DNA of 43,131 bases, from assembly GCA_024402565.1 (NCBI GenBank), contig JAKSTM010000013.1, forward strand, positions 1 to 43,131, in the 5' to 3' direction. A program made the translations under genes and the position numbers. Source of the stretch: Treponema sp. (GTDB lineage Bacteria > Spirochaetota > Spirochaetia > Treponematales > Treponemataceae). Each line of letters opens with the position of its first letter. The stretch's first letter is position 1. Of the stretch, positions 1-3,853 are shown in pieces. The notes beneath the pieces are model-generated. The model was not told the DNA's origin and did not search any database. It saw only the letters and a list, made by a program, of their open reading frames with translations.

Positions 1-55
1 CCTAACTTTTATATTTTGTCAGGATTGGAATTTACACCAGATTTTGGACTTGACC

Positions 56-167
56 GGGAACACAGCAGTTTTATAGCTTTTCAACCACAAAAACCGCACC
101 CCCGGCTCTTGCCACACACAAATTCGGCTATAAATCACAAAAAATAATTGATATTTATAGCTTTTTC
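56..167. repeat. Left copy of a 112-bp direct repeat (truncated inverted-box array)
   Basis: Bases 56-143 match 1567-1654 at a fixed offset of 1511 with about two mismatches. After a short divergent segment the match resumes at the TTATAGCTTTTTC box (155-167 against 1665-1677) with a one-base shift. Homology breaks sharply to the left of base 56. The copy holds one TTTATAGC box (70-77), one GCTATAAAT box (127-135) and one ATTTATAGC box (153-161). It therefore corresponds to the last one and a half units of the right-hand array. It lies immediately upstream of the gene at 214. Confidence 0.85.
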
Positions 168-213
168 ACTTTTCTTTTTTCCTAAAATGACAAAAAAAAT
201 CCATATATAAGAT

Positions 214-1026
214 ATGGAAAATATAATCTCACAACTTAATGAAAAGAAAATCTTCTTCGAATCTCTGATTCAAAAAACTAATGTGGCACTTAAGAAAAGT
301 CCTGATGAAGGGCATCTGAGAGTTGGGCGGCCGAACGACAAGCCGCAGTATTTTCAAATGACACAAAAAGGTGATACCAACGGACGATATCTGTGTCAGA
401 AAAGACCTGAAGAAAAAGCGCTGACCATGCGGCTTGCACAGCGCGATTACAATCTGAAGCTTTTGAAAAATTGTGAAGCGTGGAATAAAGCCATCAACGC
501 ATTTTTAAAGGCCGCCCCACGGGAACGCCCCGAAGAGATTTACACAAATTGTCCCGCCCGCCGGGACATTATCAAACCCGCGATTTTGTCAGATTCTGAA
601 TTTATTGAAAACTGGCTGAATACACCATTCAAGGGAAAACCTTTTGATTCCACGGATATTGGTTTTCTGACAAACCGCGGTGAGCGCGTACGCTCAAAAA
701 GTGAAAAGATTATAGCTGATCGTTTGAACTTTCTTGGAATCCCCTATCGATATGAAGCGCCTGTGAAACTGAAAATGAGTCTACGCACTATGACTTTTCA
801 CCCTGACTTCACGATTCTGGACAAACGTACCCGCAAAGAAATTATTTTCGAGCACTTCGGTCTGGCAGATAATCCTGAATATGCGGTGTCCATGGTAAAG
901 AAAATCAATCTGTATCTCTTGAACGGATATGTATTTGGGGAAACTCTGCTCTTTACTCAAGAAACAGACACTGTACCATTGGACACAAGAGTACTTGATA
1001 AATTGCTGGCTCCTCTTTGCGGGTAA
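214..1026 (+). CDS. Orphan protein with PD-(D/E)XK nuclease-like C-terminal half
   Basis: This is a 270-residue soluble protein with no signal peptide or membrane segment. The N-terminal 120 residues are charged and predicted helical. The second half has the spacing of a restriction-endonuclease fold: RSKSEKIIADRL (about 158-169) with a candidate Glu, then HPDFTIL (about 193-199) supplying the Asp, then IIFEHFG (about 209-215) supplying E-X-H in place of the usual E-X-K. I recognise this arrangement from uncharacterised proteins of gut Clostridia and Treponema, but no function is established. No Shine-Dalgarno is visible and a TATATA run lies just before the ATG, so the start is the longest ATG and is uncertain. 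The gene is isolated and lies between two copies of a direct repeat, which suggests that it moves or recombines with that array. Nuclease activity is inferred from the motif only. Confidence 0.7.
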   Translation: MENIISQLNEKKIFFESLIQKTNVALKKSPDEGHLRVGRPNDKPQYFQMTQKGDTNGRYLCQKRPEEKALTMRLAQRDYNLKLLKNCEAWNKAINAFLKAAPRERPEEIYTNCPARRDIIKPAILSDSEFIENWLNTPFKGKPFDSTDIGFLTNRGERVRSKSEKIIADRLNFLGIPYRYEAPVKLKMSLRTMTFHPDFTILDKRTRKEIIFEHFGLADNPEYAVSMVKKINLYLLNGYVFGETLLFTQETDTVPLDTRVLDKLLAPLCG

Positions 1027-1387
1027 GCGCACGTGTCACGGCGCAATGGGGTGACGCACTGACGGGACAGAACACGAGACACAACGCGATTGGCCCAAGT
1101 GGGGCGGCGAGATGGGTGCACCTTACAGGACGGGGTAGCGTCACGGTAGAGCGGACGCTTCACGGATAGGGCTGGCGGGCACGGGATACATGAACGTGGG
1201 GCGGCGTTTTAGACCCCTACGCAACGACAAATTTCTCATTTCGGCAAGACGTTCGTCCATGGTACGAGATTGTACTGCCGCTGCGCCGCGCGAATCAGCA
1301 CCATCCTGACTCAGGATGTACACACCTGGAGCAGCGTTATGGATGTGCCTTGCGGGGCGGGCACGACATGGGAAAACGGGCGTTTTG
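1027..1387. other. GC-rich intergenic stretch without a convincing gene
   Basis: Base composition rises sharply here compared with the AT-rich genes on both sides. Short related strings recur, such as GTCACGG, TTCACGG and CGGGCACG, as if from degenerate repeats. There is a near-perfect hairpin, CATCCTGA-C-TCAGGATG, at 1302-1318. Open frames exist on both strands, but they are Arg/Pro/Cys-rich, lack ribosome-binding sites and overlap one another. I see no tRNA or known RNA. It may be decayed mobile DNA or part of the same repeat unit as the array to the right. Confidence 0.6.
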
Positions 1388-1677
1388 GCTATAAATTTCG
1401 CCGTTTCCGAGGATTTATAGCCGTTTTCACAGGAATCCAGCCTGTGCCCGCCTCGAAATGCCGCGAAAAAGCTATAAATCTGGGTAAAAAGCTAGATTTA
1501 TAGCCGCATCCTCACGCAAACTGCTTCACGGGGCAATCATTCCGCAAGAATTCAGCTATAAATCGGGGGAACACAGCAGTTTTATAGCTTTTCAACCACA
1601 AAAACCGCACCCCCGGCTCTCGCCACACAAAAATTCGGCTATAAATCACAAAAAACTGGCAACCTTATAGCTTTTTC
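1388..1677. repeat. Array of four inverted-box hairpin units, 83-84 bp period
   Basis: GCTATAAAT boxes start at 1388, 1471, 1555 and 1638. Their inverted partners (T)TTATAGC end at 1421, 1504, 1588 and 1671. Each pair therefore spans exactly 34 bp, and the period is 83, 84 and 83 bp. The boxes strictly alternate in orientation. The roughly 16 bases inside each hairpin and the 49-50 bases between units differ from unit to unit. The boxes could fold as short hairpins or serve as paired binding or recombination sites. The last one and a half units are duplicated at 56-167. Confidence 0.85.
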
Positions 1678-1869
1678 CCTCTACCGAGAGCCCCAGAACG
1701 CCCCAAACACCAGCCTGCCAGAGCTTCAAACCTGTGCCCGCCTCTAGCCACACCGCTCAAAACGCCTATCCGGGCTCCCGGTCATTGTCCCCATGGGGCG
1801 TTAAGGCAACGTAGGAACTCCTTGTCCCGCAAGGCGACTTTTATCCGCTGAACGCTGTATTTCGAAAAA
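1678..1869. other. Intergenic GC-rich tail of the array
   Basis: No gene is supported. The 14-mer CCTGTGCCCGCCTC at 1731-1744 repeats the copy at 1441-1454 inside the array. AACGCCCC (1697-1704) and GGGGCGTT (1795-1802) form an 8-bp inverted repeat about 90 bp apart, and CCCCATGGGG (1789-1798) is a palindrome. This stretch probably belongs to the same repetitive region as the array. Confidence 0.5.
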
Positions 1870-1910
1870 AATCAAATGGGCCCTTCGACAAGCTCAGGGA
1901 CCATTTGATT
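1870..1910. repeat. Palindrome with TTCGACAAGCTCA core
   Basis: The arms AATCAAATGG (1870-1879) and CCATTTGATT (1901-1910) are a perfect 10-bp inverted repeat. Between them lies CCCTTCGACAAGCTCAGGG. The core TTCGACAAGCT recurs at 33048-33070 in a different palindromic frame. Short intergenic palindromes with this core are common in unrelated bacterial genomes. Confidence 0.75.
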
Positions 1911-1913
1911 AAA

Positions 1914-1953
1914 TAAAAAGGGCTGTAAATCCATCTAAGGGATTCACAGCCCA
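1914..1953 (-). terminator. Rho-independent terminator of hsp20
   Basis: Read on the minus strand, GGGCTGTGAATCC pairs with GGATTTACAGCCC, with one G/U-type mismatch and a loop of about 6 nt. A T-rich tract (TTTTTATTT) follows. It lies about 50 bp past the hsp20 stop codon in the right orientation. Confidence 0.85.
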
Positions 1954-1965
1954 AAGGAGTTGCTG

Positions 1966-1980
1966 TGCCGCGAAGCGGCA
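1966..1980. repeat. Short perfect hairpin TGCCGC-GAA-GCGGCA
   Basis: This is a 6-bp GC-rich stem with a GAA loop between the hsp20 stop codon and its terminator. It may protect the 3' end of the transcript. It belongs to the class of GC-rich intergenic palindromes seen across this window. Confidence 0.6.
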
Positions 1981-2002
1981 GGTTTATGTTATTTGGCTTT
2001 GA

Positions 2003-2431
2003 TTAAGCTGCATTTATCAGAATCTTTTTAGGTGCAGGCAATTCCTGACGAGGCATGTTCAATGTAAGAACGCCGTTTTTGAAAGTTGCAGTAATTGCTT
2101 CGCCGTTCACATCTTCTGGCAATGTGAAAGTACGTTTGAACTGTGTACAACGGCGTTCGTGAAGAATCCAATTTGTTTTAGCTTCTTCTTTTGCTTCTTT
2201 CTTTTCTTCGCGAGTTGATTCCTCTTTTGAAGAAATTGTCAGTGTGTTGTGGTCCAGTTCGATGTTTACATCATCTTCGCAGCGGCCAGGAAGATCCATT
2301 TCCAGAACGTATCCCTGAGCGTCTGATTTTACATCTACACGAGGAGCGGTGTAGCAGGCACGATAAGAAGGTGCGCTGAGTGTTCCCATTACGTCATCGA
2401 AAAGTGAGTCAAAAATTGAAAGTTCGTTCAT
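2003..2431 (-). CDS. hsp20: Small heat-shock protein, Hsp20 / alpha-crystallin family
   Basis: This is a cytoplasmic ATP-independent holdase chaperone of 142 residues, the usual length for bacterial Hsp20. The alpha-crystallin domain runs from about residue 29 to the C-terminus. It begins at APRVDVKSD, continues through the LPG turn, and ends with the diagnostic FKNGVLTLNMP strand. A short C-terminal tail ends in ILINAA, an I-X-I/V-like anchor. The frame stays open for 46 more codons upstream, but that stretch is encoded by palindromic leader DNA. The ATG at 2431 has AAGGAG seven bases before it, so I start there. The gene is monocistronic, with its own terminator at 1914-1953 and a long hairpin-rich leader. 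A sigma-54-like promoter is described at 2631-2648. Confidence 0.93.
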   Translation of the reverse strand: MNELSIFDSLFDDVMGTLSAPSYRACYTAPRVDVKSDAQGYVLEMDLPGRCEDDVNIELDHNTLTISSKEESTREEKKEAKEEAKTNWILHERRCTQFKRTFTLPEDVNGEAITATFKNGVLTLNMPRQELPAPKKILINAA

Positions 2432-2446
2432 GTTATTCTCCTTAGC

Positions 2447-2549
2447 CTCCGCGACAGCGGCGAGCCATGGATGGCGAGAATCCAAGTTTGTGAATGCAAC
2501 GCATGAACAAACTTGAATGAAAAAAATTACAAGGATGTAATTTTTTTCA
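2447..2549 (-). promoter_or_regulatory. Hairpin-rich 5' leader of hsp20
   Basis: Three inverted repeats lie in the untranslated leader. ATGAAAAAAATTACA and TGTAATTTTTTTCAT form a perfect 15-bp stem with a 4-nt loop (2516-2549). CAAGTTTGT and ACAAACTTG bracket an inner ATGC-AAC-GCAT stem (about 2483-2515). A GC-rich CCGC-TGTC-GCGG hairpin lies just upstream of the ribosome-binding site. Leader structures can act as RNA thermometers for Hsp20 genes in other bacteria, but no known thermometer class is recognisable here. Confidence 0.5.
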
Positions 2550-2630
2550 TGCCTCCTTGGCCTCCGCATCCGGCGGAAAACCTGTTTAAGATTAAGTTTT
2601 GGTTTTGTAACTTTCGTTACACTTAAGATA

Positions 2631-2648
2631 TAGCAAGTTTCATGCCAA
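2631..2648 (-). promoter_or_regulatory. Candidate sigma-54 (-24/-12) promoter of hsp20
   Basis: The minus strand reads TTGGCATGAAACTTGCTA. The GG and GC dinucleotides are exactly 12 bp apart and surrounding bases match TGGCAC-N5-TTGCW except for one T. Initiation would fall near 2621, giving a leader of about 190 nt. An overlapping sigma-70-type -10 (TATATC) cannot be excluded. Confidence 0.5.
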
Positions 2649-2734
2649 AATTTATGATTTTGTAAATTGACAGAAAAAATGTGAAAAATTCATGAAAAAA
2701 ATTTTTTTTATGACTGCGTGAGCGGTGGGAGTGG

Positions 2735-2802
2735 CCCGCATTTTCGCAGAAAATGCGGGTTCCGGAACGAAGTGAAGGAATGAAGCGCTTTTGCGCGGAA
2801 CC
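2735..2802. repeat. GC-rich compound palindrome
   Basis: CCCGCATTTT (2735-2744) and AAAATGCGGG (2750-2759) form a perfect 10-bp stem with a 5-nt loop. Immediately after it, GGTTCC (2758-2763) and GGAACC (2797-2802) bracket GCGC-TTTT-GCGC (2785-2796). No gene is present from 2649 to 2893. The element lies between hsp20 and the HTH gene, in the same orientation as neither. Confidence 0.65.
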
Positions 2803-2844
2803 ACGGACGACGCGACGGCGAAAGCCGGCACGCCAAAATGACAC

Positions 2845-2875
2845 AAAAAAACCGCGGCTTCTTCAAACCACGGTT
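2845..2875 (-). terminator. Rho-independent terminator of the DUF2975-HTH operon
   Basis: On the minus strand AACCGTGG pairs with CCGCGGTT through a 10-nt loop and is followed by a run of eight T. It lies about 20 bp past the stop codon of the HTH gene. Confidence 0.85.
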
Positions 2876-2893
2876 CAAAATGATTCACTTAAT

Positions 2894-3106
2894 TTATTCT
2901 TCGTCAGGAGTGTATTCCAGAATGTCTCCCGGCTGGCACTGAAGAACTTTGCAAATTGCATCCAGCGTGGAAAATCTTATGGCACTGATTTTTCCGGTTT
3001 TCATTTTGGAAAGATTTACGTTTGTTACGCCGACTTTTTCGCTCAATTCATTCAAGCTGATTTTCCGGTCGGCCATTACCCGATCAAGTCTCAAAATAAT
3101 TGCCAT
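2894..3106 (-). CDS. Small Cro/C1-type HTH regulator, YozG-like
   Basis: This is a 70-residue DNA-binding protein made almost entirely of one helix-turn-helix domain. It opens with MAIILRLDRVMADRKIS, then LNELSEKVGVTNVNLSKMKTGK carries the turn and recognition helix, and it ends DAICKVLQCQPGDILEY. This is the standard layout of the YozG branch of XRE regulators. The frame is open 34 codons further upstream, but that part lies inside the preceding gene. The ATG at 3106 has AGGAGG at good spacing and starts just past the stop of the DUF2975 gene. Pairing of a YozG-type regulator with a DUF2975 membrane protein is a recurrent two-gene module. The regulator probably controls its own operon and may respond to the membrane partner. 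Confidence 0.9.
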   Translation of the reverse strand: MAIILRLDRVMADRKISLNELSEKVGVTNVNLSKMKTGKISAIRFSTLDAICKVLQCQPGDILEYTPDEE

Positions 3107-3116
3107 TCGCAGCCTC

Positions 3117-3722
3117 CTAAAGTGTTTCGTCACTTTCAGTCTGAAGTTCACAACCATAAGCAAACAGGCGGTAAAGATAAAGGAATACAAAACCACAAAC
3201 CACTCCAAGAATCTGTTCCTTTCCGAAAATCAGGATTGTCAAAAGTATAAATACGATTTTAAGGGGCCTTTTGCTTTCTTCACTAAAAGGTGATTCATCA
3301 TTTACTATCTGTGTGAAGATTTTTTTAATAAATCGCGCAATTAAAATTAAAACGATAATTGCAAGAGACCAGACAATACAGTAAACGCCGATTTCCATAA
3401 AGAACTTATCCCATCCTTCAGGTGTGTTTTCTTCCAGAGTGATTTCTTCATCGTCCAAAATGGATACCAGGTGAATTCCGCCCTGACCTTTTTCCAGCTC
3501 GACGATTCCTGTTTTTTCCTGAAGTTCCATTGACTTATGAGTGATGCTTGCCGACACAAAAATCATCCCAACTACAAATGCAATGATTGCAAAAACGTGC
3601 AGAATCTTTCGAACTATATCCAGAACTTTTAAAAGTCTTTTTCCATCGTGCTGGATTTTTTCTTTACTTGAAAGAGCGGCATAAGCGGCTCTGCGTTCTT
3701 CTTTTGTTAATTTGTTTTTCAT
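3117..3722 (-). CDS. DUF2975-type membrane protein
   Basis: This 201-residue protein has about four membrane segments: residues 43-60 (FAIIAFVVGMIFVSASI), 113-130, 153-165 and 167-187. A charged cytoplasmic N-terminus precedes them. A polar stretch of about 50 residues, rich in acidic residues, separates segments 1 and 2. The NDESPFSEES segment before the third helix is the family hallmark (S-P-F). The gene starts at an ATG with GAGG upstream and lies 10 bp before the HTH gene. Function is unknown across the family. The constant partnership with an HTH protein suggests a sensor or anti-regulator role, which is inference. A good sigma-70 promoter lies at 3770-3798. Confidence 0.8.
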   Translation of the reverse strand: MKNKLTKEERRAAYAALSSKEKIQHDGKRLLKVLDIVRKILHVFAIIAFVVGMIFVSASITHKSMELQEKTGIVELEKGQGGIHLVSILDDEEITLEENTPEGWDKFFMEIGVYCIVWSLAIIVLILIARFIKKIFTQIVNDESPFSEESKRPLKIVFILLTILIFGKEQILGVVCGFVFLYLYRLFAYGCELQTESDETL

Positions 3723-3769
3723 TTTATTACCTCAAATTAATTTAGATTCAAAGATATCTTATGATTCCG

Positions 3770-3798
3770 AATTTACTGGTAACAAATGAGTTTGTCAA
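3770..3798 (-). promoter_or_regulatory. Sigma-70 promoter of the DUF2975-HTH operon
   Basis: On the minus strand, TTGACA (3793-3798) and TAAATT (3770-3775) are separated by exactly 17 bp. Immediately upstream of the -35 lies the inverted repeat TTTATCG-N5-CGATAAA (3805-3823). A further TTATCG half-site occurs at 3848-3853, making this a candidate operator region. Confidence 0.75.
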
Positions 3799-3804
3799 TA
3801 AATT

Positions 3805-3853
3805 TTTATCGTTTTTCGATAAATAATTAATAATTTTGATAAAAAACTTATCG
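3805..3853. promoter_or_regulatory. Repeated TTATCG palindromes, candidate operator or terminator
   Basis: TTTATCG-N5-CGATAAA at 3805-3823 is a perfect 7-bp inverted repeat. GATAA-N5-TTATC follows at 3838-3852 and overlaps the stop codon of the radical SAM gene. The elements could be operators for the neighbouring HTH protein or weak hairpins ending the radical SAM transcript. No long T tract follows them. Confidence 0.5.

Noticed and set aside
1270..1503. Short plus-strand open frame within the array region
   Set aside because: It has no ribosome-binding site, a Cys/Arg-rich low-complexity product, and is built from the repeat units.
1388..1677. CRISPR array
   Set aside because: The shared parts are only 9-bp inverted boxes. 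There is no direct repeat of 24-48 bp and no cas gene.
1388..1677. Integron attC sites
   Set aside because: The boxes do not carry the GTTRRRY / RYYYAAC core, and no integrase is present in the window.
2432..2569. 46-residue N-terminal extension of Hsp20 with an apparent signal sequence
   Set aside because: It is encoded by palindromic leader DNA, lies upstream of a strong AAGGAG-ATG start, and is absent from the Hsp20 family.
2753..3250. Plus-strand open frame of 165 codons
   Set aside because: It is antisense to the HTH and DUF2975 genes and to a terminator, with no ribosome-binding site or recognisable domain.
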